A stretch of 64,000 nt of DNA from Pseudomonas rhizosphaerae (GTDB taxonomy: Bacteria > Pseudomonadota > Gammaproteobacteria > Pseudomonadales > Pseudomonadaceae): positions 3,295,001-3,359,000 of the forward strand of contig NZ_CP009533.1 in the NCBI RefSeq assembly GCF_000761155.1. The letters are read 5' to 3'. Both the position numbers and the translations under genes were made by a program. Within the stretch, counting starts at the first letter, position 1. Every line of letters begins with the position of its first letter. The notes beneath the pieces were generated by a model. It saw only the letters and a list, made by a program, of their open reading frames with translations. It searched no databases and was not told where the DNA came from. Below, one piece after another: positions 49,712 to 59,321 of this stretch.

Positions 49712-50311
49712 TTACTTCGCTTTCACACCTTCGAACGTGAAGTACAGCTCGACGGTGTCGGACTGTGGGCCCAGGTCCATGGACTTGGGTGCGAAGTCCT
49801 TGCGGTTGATCGAAGTGGTGCCTTCGAAACCGGCACGGTAGCCGCCCCATGGATCCTTGCCTTCACCCAGGAAGGTGGCCTTGATCACGACGGGCTTGGT
49901 CACGCCGTGGAAAGTCAGGTCGCCGGTCACGTCAGCCGTGGTCTTGCCATCGGCGCTCTTGCCGGTTGGCTTGACGCTGGTGGACTTGAAGGTAGCTTCC
50001 GGGAACGCCGCAACGTCAAGGAAATCCTTGCTGCTGATGTGCTTGTCACGTTCGGCGTGGTTGGTGAACACGCTGGCAGTCTTGAGGGTCACGTCGATCT
50101 TGGAGTCTTCCGGCTTGGCGGCATCGAAGCTGAACGAGCCGTCGAAGTCCTTGAAGGTACCGGTGATGAAGCTGTAGCCCAGGTGGCTGATCTTGAAGTC
50201 GACGAAAGCGTGCTGGCCTTCCTTGTCGATCTTGTAGTCAGCGGCCATGGCCTGACCTGCGGTGAACAAGGCAGAACCAATGGCGAGTGCGGCGAGTGTC
50301 TTTTTCAACAT
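49712..50311 (-). CDS. yceI: YceI family periplasmic lipid-binding-like protein
   Basis: The 199-residue protein starts with a clear signal peptide ([20 protein letters not shown], cut at AMA-A). It then has the YceI beta-barrel: [31 protein letters not shown] and [18 protein letters not shown]. YceI proteins are lipocalin-like and bind isoprenoid chains; they are induced by base or osmotic stress in E. coli. The start at 50311 has AGAGGAA nearby. It is downstream of the cytochrome b561 gene, 37 bases away, the standard partner. Confidence 0.93.
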   Translation of the reverse strand: MLKKTLAALAIGSALFTAGQAMAADYKIDKEGQHAFVDFKISHLGYSFITGTFKDFDGSFSFDAAKPEDSKIDVTLKTASVFTNHAERDKHISSKDFLDVAAFPEATFKSTSVKPTGKSADGKTTADVTGDLTFHGVTKPVVIKATFLGEGKDPWGGYRAGFEGTTSINRKDFAPKSMDLGPQSDTVELYFTFEGVKAK

Positions 50312-50348
50312 GGTCGGTATTCCTCTGAAAGATTGATAGGTACGGCAG

Positions 50349-50900
50349 TCAAGCTTTGCGACCCAGCATACGGATGAGGGTTGCATCACGATCGATGAAG
50401 TGGTGTTTCAATGCGGCCAAGCCATGCAGTACGGCGAATATCACCAGAACCCAGGCCAGATAGAAGTGCACGGTACCGGCTGTTTCCGCCTGATCGGGCA
50501 AGCCACTGACCAAGGCTGGAATCTCGAACAAGCCGAACACTGGAATGCCGACGCCATCGGCAGTCGAAATCAGGTAGCCGGCGCTCATCACCAGAAACAG
50601 GTCCGCATACAGAAACAGGTGGCCCAGATGAGCCGCCGTGCGGGTCAGCTTGCCCTGGTTGGGGGTGGGCGGCGGCGGTGGGCTGATAAAGCGCCAGACC
50701 ACACGCAGGAGCATGAAGAAGAACAGCACCAGGCCGATGCTCTTGTGCAGGTCGGGGCCGGCTTTGCGCCACGGGTCGTAGTAACCCAGCCCTACCATCC
50801 ACAACCCAAGGGCGAACAGCCCGAACACGGTCAGCGCGACGCCCCAATGAAGAACGATGCTGACCCAGCCATAGCGAGAGGTGGAGTTACGTAGTTGCAT
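50349..50900 (-). CDS. Cytochrome b561 (CybB/YceJ family)
   Basis: The 183-residue inner-membrane protein has four helices and four conserved heme-ligand histidines: one in [11 protein letters not shown], one in [10 protein letters not shown], and two in the last helix region ([23 protein letters not shown]). Family members carry electrons from quinol; E. coli CybB is a superoxide:ubiquinone oxidoreductase. It lies just upstream of yceI in one operon, as in many proteobacteria, and the two probably work together in the envelope. Confidence 0.92.
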   Translation of the reverse strand: MQLRNSTSRYGWVSIVLHWGVALTVFGLFALGLWMVGLGYYDPWRKAGPDLHKSIGLVLFFFMLLRVVWRFISPPPPPTPNQGKLTRTAAHLGHLFLYADLFLVMSAGYLISTADGVGIPVFGLFEIPALVSGLPDQAETAGTVHFYLAWVLVIFAVLHGLAALKHHFIDRDATLIRMLGRKA

Positions 50901-51055
50901 GTGCCTGGACCCTGTAAGAACTGCGCTAAAGATGACTGACTTATTTATCGGATTAAAGCGGAAAATCTCGCTACGAAATATCGATAAAGTTGATTAAGAC
51001 AGGATTAAGCGCAGGGCTGTGAGTCCAGAAACGAGGGTTTGCGAGGCGAAAATTC

Positions 51056-51083
51056 GCCGCCGACCTGCAAAAAGGTCGGCGGC
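51056..51083 (-). terminator. Hairpin after the amine oxidase gene
   Basis: GCCGCCGACC / GGTCGGCGGC forms a perfect 10-bp stem with an eight-base loop, 13 bases after the stop of the reverse-strand amine oxidase gene. The following T content is modest (GAATTTTCG). Confidence 0.6.
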
Positions 51084-51096
51084 TATGGTGTGAAAC

Positions 51097-52854
51097 CTAC
51101 GGCTGCGCTGTAGGTTTTGTTACTTCTACCTTGTTTTTGGATTCAACCGGCTTTTTGGCTTCGGCTGGCTTCTTGGGTTCGGGCTTCTTGGGTTCCGGTT
51201 TTTTCGTTTCCACTTTCTTCACCGGCGCGGCTTTCTTCGCAGGTTCTGCCTTGACCGGCGCTGGCGCAGGCACGACCGCAGGCACTGGAACGGGTGCTGG
51301 CGTCGGCGCAGGAACGGAAGCCGGCGCAACCGCCGGTACGGGTGCCGGTGCAGGCTCGACAGGCTTGGCCGCCGGCGTCTCGCCGCCGCCGAACCACTTG
51401 GAGAAGAACCCGGGCTTGCTCTCGGCAGCCTTGGCCGGCACTGCTGCAGGAGGCGCGACTTTGACCGGTTCGAAAGACTTGCCTGCTGCCAGATCCTGCA
51501 CTTGGCTGGCGGCGTGCTGACCACTGCGCAGCGCGCCTTCCAGGGTGCCGGGGTATAGCGAATCGGTGTGTTCACCCGCGAAGGCAATGCGCTGTTGCGG
51601 CTTCTCCCAGACTTTCCAGAATTTGCTGATCTGCCCCGGTCCGTAGGCCAGGTACGCGCCGCCATAGGATGGATCGGTGCTGTAGCGACGGATCTCGTAA
51701 CCGGTGTAGGCGCCGCGCGCCTGTGGATAGAACGCGTGCAGGCGAATCAGGACCTGGTCGACCATCTGCTTGTCGCCAAAGGCCTGCAGCAGACGAGCGT
51801 TGTCACCGGACAGGTTGACCACCAGATTGGCGCCCCCTTTCAAGGCCGGCTCGATCCACAACATGCCCAGCCCGGTGTTGCTGTAGATCTCACCGGACAT
51901 GCGCGCCTTGCTGTCCCACACCGGCGTCTTGAACTTGAGCAGCAACTGGTCGCGCCAGCCGTAGTTGGTGCCCTTGATCGCGGCCAGCTGGCGGTTGTCC
52001 AGCGCCGGGGTGAAGGCAATCTTGCCCAATGCGCGCAGGGGGACGGCCAGTACCACGTAGCTGGCCTGGTAACCCACGGCGCCGACCTTGACGGTCACGC
52101 CGTCCTTGTCCTGGCTGATGGCCGACACCGGTGAATCGGTCTTGATGGTCTTGATCTGCTTGACGAACGCCTGGGCCAGCACCGGGCTGCCTCCGATCAG
52201 GCGCGAGGCGCGCAGATCGCGGTCGTCGATGTCCTGATAGACGCGGTTCTGCTGGGCGAAATACAGCAGAGACAGACGCGACGGTTCGTCGTAGCGAGTA
52301 CGAATCTTCTGGTTGATCAGCTGCCGCGCGGTGGCAGGCAGTTGCAGGCGATCCAGCCAGTTGGACACGTTGATCTGGTCCAGGGCGAACAGGGTGCTGG
52401 TGGCGCCGGGGTTTTCCGGATCCTTGACCGAGCGGGCCAGGTCATCCAGGGTTTTCTCGTAGCGCTTGAGCGCTTCCGCAGTCGCTGGCTGCTTAGTGGC
52501 CAGGTCGGCGGCGGTGAAGTATTCACCGTCGATCAGGTAGCCCGGGTTGCGGACGAATTCGGGCGCCGGCTGGGTGGCCAGCTTGAAGGTGTTCACGTAA
52601 CCGTTGAGCACCGGCTGGACCTTGCTGCCGCCGATCCATTCGCTGGTAGCCAGGCCCGAGCGGCCGCCGAGGCTGGGACGCGCCTCGAGCACCGTCACCT
52701 GCCAGCCCTTGGCCTGCAATTCGTAGGCGGCCGTCAGGCCCGCCAGGCCACCGCCGACGACGATCGCGGTCTGCGGTTTGTCATTGCCCAGCGCTTGCGC
52801 ACTGAACAGCCCTATCACTATCAGCGCCCAGGCGCGCAACCAACCAGCAGACAT
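51097..52854 (-). CDS. Exported flavin amine oxidase family protein with Pro/Lys-rich tail
   Basis: The 585-residue protein has a signal-like N-terminus (about residues 1-23, ending ALGN). The FAD motif is AIVVGGGLAGLTAAYELQAKG, then VTVLEARPSLGGRSG, and the flavin-binding C-terminal motif FAGEHTDSLYPGTLEGALRSGQ. It belongs to the monoamine oxidase/phytoene desaturase-like group; the amine substrate is unknown. From about residue 465 a 120-residue tail follows with PAPVPAP and KKPEPKKPEPKK repeats and a small aromatic island (KPGFFSKWFGGGE). Signals do not look Tat-type, which is odd for an exported flavoprotein. Confidence 0.8.
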   Translation of the reverse strand: MSAGWLRAWALIVIGLFSAQALGNDKPQTAIVVGGGLAGLTAAYELQAKGWQVTVLEARPSLGGRSGLATSEWIGGSKVQPVLNGYVNTFKLATQPAPEFVRNPGYLIDGEYFTAADLATKQPATAEALKRYEKTLDDLARSVKDPENPGATSTLFALDQINVSNWLDRLQLPATARQLINQKIRTRYDEPSRLSLLYFAQQNRVYQDIDDRDLRASRLIGGSPVLAQAFVKQIKTIKTDSPVSAISQDKDGVTVKVGAVGYQASYVVLAVPLRALGKIAFTPALDNRQLAAIKGTNYGWRDQLLLKFKTPVWDSKARMSGEIYSNTGLGMLWIEPALKGGANLVVNLSGDNARLLQAFGDKQMVDQVLIRLHAFYPQARGAYTGYEIRRYSTDPSYGGAYLAYGPGQISKFWKVWEKPQQRIAFAGEHTDSLYPGTLEGALRSGQHAASQVQDLAAGKSFEPVKVAPPAAVPAKAAESKPGFFSKWFGGGETPAAKPVEPAPAPVPAVAPASVPAPTPAPVPVPAVVPAPAPVKAEPAKKAAPVKKVETKKPEPKKPEPKKPAEAKKPVESKNKVEVTKPTAQP

Positions 52855-53043
52855 GCAGAGAACTCCGGCAGAGCAAGCGAAATGGCCGGATCATGCCCCG
52901 GCAATGGCAAAGTGCCGGGCAGCATACGCCAGCGACAAAATGCCCGCCAGCACCGCCATCGAGCATGTTTGGGTTGTTCGCCGGAGCCTCATTGCATAGG
53001 CTTGCGCGACTGTTTGCCAAGCGTGTTGCCGCGGGAGAAAAAG

Positions 53044-54450
53044 ATGGGACTCAACGACCAGTGGATGAAACGAGACCTCGAGGTCTTGTGGCACCCCTGC
53101 ACCCAGATGAAAGACCACGAACGCCTGCCGCTGATCCCGATCAAACGCGGCGAAGGCGTGTGGCTGGAGGACTTCGAGGGCAAGCGCTACCTGGACGCGG
53201 TCAGTTCCTGGTGGGTCAATGTCTTCGGGCATGCCAACCCGCGCATCAACCAACGCATCAAGGATCAGGTCGACCAACTGGAGCATGTGATCCTGGCCGG
53301 CTTCAGCCATCAGCCGGTGATCGAGCTGTCCGAGCGCCTGGTGAAGATGACGCCCGAAGGGCTGACCCGCTGCTTCTACGCCGACAACGGCTCTTCGTGC
53401 ATCGAAGTCGCGCTGAAGATGAGCTTTCACTACTGGGTCAATCGCGGTCAGCCGAACAAGAAGCGCTTCGTGACCCTGACCAACAGCTACCACGGCGAAA
53501 CCATCGCCGCGATGTCGGTCGGAGACGTGCCGCTGTTCACCGAGACCTACAAGCCGCTGCTGCTCGATACCCTGAAAGTCCCCAGCCCGGACTGCTACCT
53601 GCGGCCCGAAGGGGTGAGCTGGGAAGAACACTCACGCACCCTGTTCCAGGCCATGGAACAGACCCTGGCCGAACACCATGAAAGCGTGGCTGCGGTGATC
53701 ATCGAGCCGTTGATCCAGGGCGCGGGCGGCATGCGCATGTATCACCCGGTGTACCTGAAGTTGTTGCGTGAGGCGTGCGACCGCTACGGCGTGCACCTGA
53801 TCCACGACGAGATCGCCGTGGGCTTTGGTCGCACCGGGACGATGTTCGCCTGCGAGCAGGCCGGCATCCGCCCGGATTTCCTATGCCTGTCCAAGGCACT
53901 GACCGGCGGCTACCTGCCGCTGGCGGCCTGCGTGACCACCGACGATGTTTACAGCGCGTTCTACGACGACTACCCGACCCTGCGCGCCTTCCTGCATTCG
54001 CACAGCTACACCGGCAACCCGTTGGCCTGTGCCGCGGCCCTGGCCACGCTCGATATCTTCGAGCAGGACAACGTCATCGAGAACAACAAAGCCCTGGCCC
54101 AGCGCATGGCCAGCGCCACCGCGCACCTGGCCGACCATGCTCATGTGGCAGAGGTGCGCCAGACCGGCATGGTCCTGGCCATTGAAATGGTCCAGGACAA
54201 GGCCACCAAGGCCGCCTACCCCTGGCAGGAGCGCCGCGGGCTGAAGGTGTTCAACCATGCCCTGGAACGTGGCGCGCTGCTGCGGCCGCTGGGCAGCGTG
54301 GTTTATTTCCTGCCGCCGTACGTGATCACGCCGGAGCAGATCGACTTCCTGGCCGAGGTGGCCAGCGAGGGGATCGATATCGCCACGCGCAGCAGCGTGA
54401 GCGTCCAGGTGGCTGAAGATTTCCATCCCGGGTTCCGTGATCCGGGTTGA
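53044..54450 (+). CDS. bioA: Adenosylmethionine-8-amino-7-oxononanoate aminotransferase
   Basis: BioA makes 7,8-diaminopelargonate in biotin synthesis, using SAM as amino donor and PLP as cofactor. The N-terminal MKRDLEVLWHPCTQMKDHER is diagnostic. The PLP lysine is in FLCLSKALTGGYLPLA, and the SSWWVNVFGHANPRIN segment is also typical. The 468 residues are normal from the ATG at 53044, with GGGAG upstream. Other bio genes are not adjacent. It is divergent from the amine oxidase. Confidence 0.95.
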   Translation: MGLNDQWMKRDLEVLWHPCTQMKDHERLPLIPIKRGEGVWLEDFEGKRYLDAVSSWWVNVFGHANPRINQRIKDQVDQLEHVILAGFSHQPVIELSERLVKMTPEGLTRCFYADNGSSCIEVALKMSFHYWVNRGQPNKKRFVTLTNSYHGETIAAMSVGDVPLFTETYKPLLLDTLKVPSPDCYLRPEGVSWEEHSRTLFQAMEQTLAEHHESVAAVIIEPLIQGAGGMRMYHPVYLKLLREACDRYGVHLIHDEIAVGFGRTGTMFACEQAGIRPDFLCLSKALTGGYLPLAACVTTDDVYSAFYDDYPTLRAFLHSHSYTGNPLACAAALATLDIFEQDNVIENNKALAQRMASATAHLADHAHVAEVRQTGMVLAIEMVQDKATKAAYPWQERRGLKVFNHALERGALLRPLGSVVYFLPPYVITPEQIDFLAEVASEGIDIATRSSVSVQVAEDFHPGFRDPG

Positions 54451-54470
54451 GGCTCTTCAGTGCCTGAACT

Positions 54471-54549
54471 GGCCTCTTCGCGGCCATTGGCCGCTCCTAC
54501 AGGGGCGCACGATGCAACCGTAGGAGCGGCCAGTGGCCGCGAAGAGGCC
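54471..54549. repeat. REPIN: long inverted REP pair
   Basis: GGCCTCTTCGCGGCCATTGG and CCAGTGGCCGCGAAGAGGCC lie at the outer ends of a near-palindrome of 79 bases that also pairs CCGCTCCTAC with GTAGGAGCGG. It fills most of the bioA-rsmE gap. Confidence 0.85.
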
Positions 54550-54585
54550 CGAATAAACACCCCAAAATCACCAGAGACACCCCCC

Positions 54586-55305
54586 ATGCGACTGTCCCGC
54601 TTTTTCATCGACGCCCCCCTGAGCCTGGGCGAACACGAACTCCCCGAAGCCCAGGCCCACTACATCGGCCGCGTGCTGCGCATGGCCTCCGGCGACAAGG
54701 TCCAGCTGTTCGATGGCAGCGGCCAGGAATTCCTGGGCACCTTGCTGGAAGTGGGCAAGAAACGCGTCAGCGTCACCCTCGACGAACAGTTCGCCGGCCA
54801 GCCCGATTCGCCGCTGGCCATCCATCTGGGCCAGGGCTTGTCCCGTGGCGAGCGCATGGACTGGGCGATCCAGAAGGCCACCGAACTGGGCGTGAGCGAA
54901 ATCACCCCGCTGGTGAGCGAACGCTGCGAGGTCCGCCTCAAGGACGAGCGCGCCGACAAGCGCCTGGCCCACTGGCGACAGGTGGCTATCAGTGCCTGCG
55001 AGCAATGTGGGCGCTCCAGCGTGCCGGTGATTCACTCGCCGCAGGTGCTGGGCGAGTGGGTCACCGCCAGTGACGCCGAGCTCAAGCTGGTGCTGCACCC
55101 CGTTGCAGAGCCGCTGCTCAGCCACGCCAAGCCTGCCAGTCTGGCGTTTCTGATCGGTCCCGAAGGTGGCCTTAGCGATGCCGAAGTCGAGCAGGCCAAG
55201 GCCGGCGGTTTCCACGCTGCCCGCCTCGGCCCGCGCGTGCTGCGGACCGAAACCGCGCCGGTGGTCGCCCTGGCGGTGGCCCAGCAGTTGTGGGGGGATT
55301 TCTAG
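54586..55305 (+). CDS. rsmE: 16S rRNA (uracil1498-N3)-methyltransferase
   Basis: RsmE methylates U1498 of 16S rRNA. It is a SPOUT-fold enzyme: an N-terminal PUA-like part (RLSRFFIDAPLSLGEHELPE) and the C-terminal trefoil knot with FLIGPEGGLSDAEVEQAKAG and RLGPRVLRTETAPVVAL. The 239 residues are typical from the ATG at 54586. It ends one base from the stop of the convergent hemolysin-III-type gene. Confidence 0.95.
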   Translation: MRLSRFFIDAPLSLGEHELPEAQAHYIGRVLRMASGDKVQLFDGSGQEFLGTLLEVGKKRVSVTLDEQFAGQPDSPLAIHLGQGLSRGERMDWAIQKATELGVSEITPLVSERCEVRLKDERADKRLAHWRQVAISACEQCGRSSVPVIHSPQVLGEWVTASDAELKLVLHPVAEPLLSHAKPASLAFLIGPEGGLSDAEVEQAKAGGFHAARLGPRVLRTETAPVVALAVAQQLWGDF

Positions 55306-55306
55306 G

Positions 55307-55924
55307 TCAGATGACGTAGAAAAAGATCGCGATGAAGTGCAGCACGCTGCCGGCGATCACGAACAGGTGCCAGATACCGTGGGCATGGCGCAGGCGCTTG
55401 TCCAGCGCGAAGAAGATGATGCCCAGGGTGTACAGCGCACCACCCGCAGCCAGCAAGGCGAACCCGACAGGCCCGAGCAGGCGCAGCAGCGGCTGGACCG
55501 CGACCAGCACGATCCAGCCCATCACCGCATAGATGACGATGGACAGCACGCGCGCTTCGGAGCGCGGCTTGAGCTCCTGCAGCATGCCCAGCACCGCCAG
55601 CCCCCAGACCACGCCGAACAGGCTCCAGCCCCAGGGCCCGCGCAGGGTCACCAGACAGAACGGCGTATAGCTGCCGGCGATCAGCAGGTAGATCGACAGG
55701 TGATCGAGCTTCTGCATGATCGCTTTGCGGCGCCCGCGCACGCTGTGGTAGATCGTGGATACGCTGTAGAGCACGACCAGCGTGGTGCCGTAGATGCACA
55801 CGCTGACGATCTTCCAGGGGTCACCTTCAAACGCCGCCAGAAGCAGCAGCCAGACGGCGCCGACCGCCGCCAGCACGGCACCCACCAGATGGGTCCAGGC
55901 GTTCATTCGCTCGCCATGGTACAT
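55307..55924 (-). CDS. Hemolysin III family (YqfA-like, PAQR-type) membrane protein
   Basis: The 205-residue protein has seven membrane helices and the family residues: a Glu-Arg-x-Asn-x-x-x-His start (GERMNAWTHLVG), STIYHSVRG after the second helix, DHLSIYLLIAGSYTP and, near the end, the RLRHAHGIWHLFVIAGS histidine pair. These histidines bind zinc in related PAQR proteins. The bacterial role is not settled, despite the name. Transcription converges on rsmE with no visible terminator. Confidence 0.88.
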   Translation of the reverse strand: MYHGERMNAWTHLVGAVLAAVGAVWLLLLAAFEGDPWKIVSVCIYGTTLVVLYSVSTIYHSVRGRRKAIMQKLDHLSIYLLIAGSYTPFCLVTLRGPWGWSLFGVVWGLAVLGMLQELKPRSEARVLSIVIYAVMGWIVLVAVQPLLRLLGPVGFALLAAGGALYTLGIIFFALDKRLRHAHGIWHLFVIAGSVLHFIAIFFYVI

Positions 55925-55940
55925 ACAAAACTCCTTGCTC

Positions 55941-55999
55941 CCCGTAGCAGCGGCGCAAGCCGCGTCGGGGCCGAACGCGGCTTGCGCCGCTGCTACAGG
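55941..55999. repeat. Class-2 REP pair
   Basis: CGTAGCAGCGGCGCAAGCCG (from 55943) faces CGGCTTGCGCCGCTGCTACA (from 55978). The core GCGCAAGCCGCG is different from the class-1 REP core, so this is a second REP family. It lies upstream of the hemolysin-III-type gene and downstream of hisF. Confidence 0.8.
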
Positions 56000-56770
56000 T
56001 CAGCGTACGACGATGCCTTGCTTGGCCATGAAGGCCTTGGCTTCGGGTACGGTGTACTCGCCGAAATGGAAGATACTGGCGGCCAGCACCGCGCTGGCGC
56101 CGCCCTGGATCACGCCATCGGCCAGGTGCTGCAGGTTGCCCACCCCACCGGAAGCGATCACCGGAATGCCCAGCGCATCGCTGATGGCGCGGGTCACGCC
56201 CAGATCGAAGCCGTTCTTCATGCCGTCCTGATCCATGCTGGTCAGCAGAATTTCACCCGCACCCAGGCCTTCCATCTTCTGCGCCCATTGCACGGCGTCC
56301 AGACCGGTCGGTTTGCGACCACCGTGAGTGAAGATTTCCCAGCGCGGCTCTTCGCCAGGCCCGGAGACCTTCTTCGCATCGATGGCGACTACGATGCACT
56401 GCGAGCCGAAGCGCGAAGCTGCCTCGCCGACGAATTCCGGGTTGAACACAGCGGCCGTGTTGATCGAGACTTTGTCGGCACCGGCGTTGAGCAGGTTGCG
56501 GATGTCCGCCACCGTGCGCACGCCGCCACCCACGGTCAGCGGGATGAACACCTGGCTGGCCATGCGCTCCACGGTGTGCAGGGTGGTATCACGGCCATCG
56601 ACACTGGCGGTGATGTCGAGGAAGGTGATCTCGTCGGCGCCCTGCTCGTCGTAGCGCCGGGCGATCTCGACCGGGTCGCCAGCGTCGCGGATATTCTCGA
56701 ACTTGACGCCCTTGACCACTCGGCCATTGTCCACGTCCAGGCAGGGGATGATGCGTTTGGCCAGGGCCAT
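56000..56770 (-). CDS. hisF: Imidazole glycerol phosphate synthase cyclase subunit HisF
   Basis: HisF forms imidazole glycerol phosphate and AICAR from PRFAR and the ammonia that HisH releases. It is a 256-residue (beta-alpha)8 barrel. Catalytic aspartates lie in [19 protein letters not shown] (D11) and in [10 protein letters not shown] (D130). It is the last gene of the hisB-hisH-DUF2164-hisA-hisF cluster. A class-2 REP unit lies in the gap after hisA. Confidence 0.97.
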   Translation of the reverse strand: MALAKRIIPCLDVDNGRVVKGVKFENIRDAGDPVEIARRYDEQGADEITFLDITASVDGRDTTLHTVERMASQVFIPLTVGGGVRTVADIRNLLNAGADKVSINTAAVFNPEFVGEAASRFGSQCIVVAIDAKKVSGPGEEPRWEIFTHGGRKPTGLDAVQWAQKMEGLGAGEILLTSMDQDGMKNGFDLGVTRAISDALGIPVIASGGVGNLQHLADGVIQGGASAVLAASIFHFGEYTVPEAKAFMAKQGIVVR

Positions 56771-56810
56771 GGGGGTTCTCCGATCGGGTTGGGAGCGAGG
56801 TGTCTGCGGA

Positions 56811-56835
56811 CGCGGCTTGCGCCGCTGCTACAGGG
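56811..56835. repeat. Single class-2 REP unit between hisA and hisF
   Basis: CGCGGCTTGCGCCGCTGCTA is the same class-2 core as at 55978. It lies inside the presumed his operon, in the 93-base gap between hisA and hisF. Confidence 0.75.
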
Positions 56836-56863
56836 AGCGGTGGCGCGGGCCGCGTTTAGCCAT

Positions 56864-57601
56864 TTACGCGTTGTACGAATCGCAAAATGCCTGGGCCTCG
56901 GCGACATCCAGAGTGCCTTCGTAGATGGCCCGGCCGGTAATGGCGCCGATGATGCCCGGGGCTTTGGCGTCCAGCAGGGCACGGATGTCGCCCAGGTTAT
57001 GGATGCCGCCGGAGGCGATCACCGGAATCTTCGTGGCCGCAGCCAGGGCCGCGGTGAACGGCACGTTGCAGCCCTGCATCATGCCGTCCTTGGCGATGTC
57101 GGTGTAGACGATCGCCGACACGCCATCGGCCTCGAAACGCTTGGCCAGGTCGATGACCTGCACCGTACTCACTTCGGCCCAGCCGTCGGTGGCGACGAAA
57201 CCGTCCTTGGCGTCCAGGCCAACGATGACCTTACCAGGGAACGCACGGCAGGCTTCAGCGACGAACTCAGGCTGCTTGACCGCCTTGGTGCCGATGATCA
57301 CGTAGCTGACGCCAGCCTTGACGTAATGCTCGATGGTTTCCAGCGAGCGGATGCCGCCGCCGATCTGGATCGGCAGGTGCGGGTAGCGCTTGGCGATCGC
57401 GGTGACGACCTCGCCATTCACCGGCTGGCCTTCGAAGGCACCGTTGAGGTCGACCAGGTGCAGGCGACGGCAACCGCCCTCGACCCACTTGGCCGCCATG
57501 CTCACCGGATCGTCCGAGAACACCGTGGAATCTTCCATGCGGCCCTGGCGCAGGCGCACGCAGGCACCGTCTTTAAGATCGATAGCGGGGATAATCAGCA
57601 T
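56864..57601 (-). CDS. hisA: ProFAR isomerase HisA
   Basis: HisA isomerises ProFAR to PRFAR in histidine synthesis. It is a 245-residue (beta-alpha)8 barrel related to HisF. Motifs are [19 protein letters not shown] (catalytic D8) and [14 protein letters not shown] with the second catalytic Asp. The ATG at 57601 gives the family start. It follows the DUF2164 gene by 44 bases. Confidence 0.97.
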   Translation of the reverse strand: MLIIPAIDLKDGACVRLRQGRMEDSTVFSDDPVSMAAKWVEGGCRRLHLVDLNGAFEGQPVNGEVVTAIAKRYPHLPIQIGGGIRSLETIEHYVKAGVSYVIIGTKAVKQPEFVAEACRAFPGKVIVGLDAKDGFVATDGWAEVSTVQVIDLAKRFEADGVSAIVYTDIAKDGMMQGCNVPFTAALAAATKIPVIASGGIHNLGDIRALLDAKAPGIIGAITGRAIYEGTLDVAEAQAFCDSYNA

Positions 57602-57645
57602 CTGCAAAAAACCTTTCGGAGTCGGTGAACGGCGATGCTCGGAAG

Positions 57646-57903
57646 TCAGTTCTTCTCGAGCGCCCACAGGTCGCTCTCGATGCTTTCGAACCTCTCGCTG
57701 AGGTGCGCCTGCACATCGAAAATCGCCCTGTTGTAATAGTGTGGAGCCATTTCGCGGGTGAACAGCTCGAGCACCTCGAGGGCCTCGAACGAACCCAGGT
57801 CCAGATCGAAGCGGTCATGCATGAACCGCTTGATCTTGTCGGCCGCCTGGCTTTCCTGCTCGGGTGTCAGGGTGAGAATGGGCGGCTTGCCGGCCTTGGC
57901 CAT
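57646..57903 (-). CDS. DUF2164 family small protein inside the his operon
   Basis: The 85-residue acidic protein ([20 protein letters not shown], then [19 protein letters not shown]) fits DUF2164, a family without a known function. It has no membrane segment and looks helical. Its start codon overlaps the hisH stop by one base, so it is translationally coupled to histidine genes. To my memory P. putida has the same insertion and P. aeruginosa does not. A role in histidine synthesis is not shown. Confidence 0.8.
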   Translation of the reverse strand: MAKAGKPPILTLTPEQESQAADKIKRFMHDRFDLDLGSFEALEVLELFTREMAPHYYNRAIFDVQAHLSERFESIESDLWALEKN

Positions 57904-58541
57904 TACCAGCGCCCGTCCCAGGCTGCGAAATTCTGCAGCAGCTGCAGGCCATGGGTATGGCTCTTCTCGGGGTGGAACTGCACGGCGAAACGTGAGCCTT
58001 CGGCCAGTGCCGCAGCGAAGTCGCGACCGTAATGGCCGCGCCCTACCACCTGGCCCGGCTTGCCGGCCTCGATGTAGTAGCTGTGCACGAAGTAGAAGCG
58101 CGCCAGGTCAGGGATGTCATGCCACAGCGGGTGATCCACCGCCTGCTGCACTTCGTTCCAGCCCATGTGCGGGACTTTCAGGTGTTCGCCGTCTTCGTGC
58201 AGGTCCTTGCCGAAAAAGCGTACCTGGCCGGGAAACACGCCGATGCAGTCGACGCCGGCATTTTCCTCGCTGCGCTCCATCAGTGCCTGCATGCCCACGC
58301 AGATACCGAGGAACGGACGGTCCTGGCTGACTTCGCGCACCAGCGCATCGAAGCCCAGGCGGCGGATCTCGGCCATGCAATCGCGGATCGCGCCGACACC
58401 GGGGAAAACCACGCGGTCGGCTTCGCGAATGACGTTGGCGTCACTGGTGATCAGCACCTTGCCGGCACCTACGTGCTCGAGGGCCTTGGCCACCGAGTGC
58501 AGGTTGCCCATGCCGTAGTCGATTACCGCGACGGTCTGCAT
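57903..58541 (-). CDS. hisH: Imidazole glycerol phosphate synthase glutaminase subunit HisH
   Basis: HisH releases ammonia from glutamine and channels it to HisF. It is a class I glutamine amidotransferase of 212 residues. The nucleophile is in [13 protein letters not shown], and the His and Glu are in [12 protein letters not shown]. The N-terminus is [17 protein letters not shown]. It overlaps the hisB stop by one base and the DUF2164 start by one base. Confidence 0.97.
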   Translation of the reverse strand: MQTVAVIDYGMGNLHSVAKALEHVGAGKVLITSDANVIREADRVVFPGVGAIRDCMAEIRRLGFDALVREVSQDRPFLGICVGMQALMERSEENAGVDCIGVFPGQVRFFGKDLHEDGEHLKVPHMGWNEVQQAVDHPLWHDIPDLARFYFVHSYYIEAGKPGQVVGRGHYGRDFAAALAEGSRFAVQFHPEKSHTHGLQLLQNFAAWDGRW

Positions 58542-59134
58542 CAGAGCACGCCCTTGGTCGACGGCATCTGCCCGGCCATGCGTTCGTCGACGGCGACGGC
58601 CATGCGCAGTGCGCGGCCGAAGGCCTTGAACACGGTTTCGATCTGGTGATGGGTGTTGTGCCCACGCAGGTTGTCGATGTGCAGGGAGACGTTGGCGTGG
58701 TTGACGAAGCCCTGGAAGAATTCCTGGAACAGGTCGACGTCGAAGCCGCCGACGGTGGCGCGGGTGTAGGGCACGTGCATCTGCAGGCCGGGGCGGCCGG
58801 AGAAGTCGATGACCACGCGCGACAGCGCTTCGTCCAGCGGGACGTAGGCATGGCCGTAGCGAAAGATGCCCTTTTTGTCGCCGATGGCCTTGGCGAACGC
58901 CTGGCCCAGGGTGATGCCGACGTCCTCCACGGTGTGGTGGTCGTCGATGTGCAGGTCGCCCTTGCACTCGATGTCCAGGTCGATCAGCCCGTGCCGGGCG
59001 ATCTGGTCAAGCATGTGCTCAAGAAAAGGAACGCCGATATCGAATCGGGCCTTTCCGGTGCCATCCAGGTTGATCGAGGCTTTGATCTGGGTTTCCAGAG
59101 TGTTGCGCTCGACGAACGCGATACGTTCGGCCAT
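58541..59134 (-). CDS. hisB: Imidazoleglycerol-phosphate dehydratase HisB
   Basis: HisB dehydrates imidazole glycerol phosphate to imidazole acetol phosphate. This 197-residue version has only the dehydratase domain, without the phosphatase domain found in E. coli HisB. Metal-binding histidine clusters are [28 protein letters not shown] [14 protein letters not shown], and [13 protein letters not shown] took the ATG at 59134; a GTG one codon earlier is possible. It is the first gene of the cluster. Confidence 0.96.
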   Translation of the reverse strand: MAERIAFVERNTLETQIKASINLDGTGKARFDIGVPFLEHMLDQIARHGLIDLDIECKGDLHIDDHHTVEDVGITLGQAFAKAIGDKKGIFRYGHAYVPLDEALSRVVIDFSGRPGLQMHVPYTRATVGGFDVDLFQEFFQGFVNHANVSLHIDNLRGHNTHHQIETVFKAFGRALRMAVAVDERMAGQMPSTKGVL

Positions 59135-59229
59135 CACCAGCTCCGCAAAATCGTTGGGCGAAAAAGGTGATCATTATAGGCACGCGGGCGGGAAACAGGA
59201 ACACAAGAGGGGGGAATGGGTGATCTGCG

Positions 59230-59302
59230 GTGGCCTTTTCGCGGCCGATGACCGCTCCTACGGGATGTCGTAGGAGCGGTCATCGGCCGCGAAAAGGCCA
59301 CC
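59230..59302. repeat. REPIN: near-perfect inverted REP pair
   Basis: GTGGCCTTTTCGCGGCCGAT and ATCGGCCGCGAAAAGGCCAC are the outer arms of a 73-base palindrome with a short centre (GGATGTCG). It separates hisB from the MFS gene. Confidence 0.88.
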
Positions 59303-59321
59303 ACCGATTCAAACGTCTACA

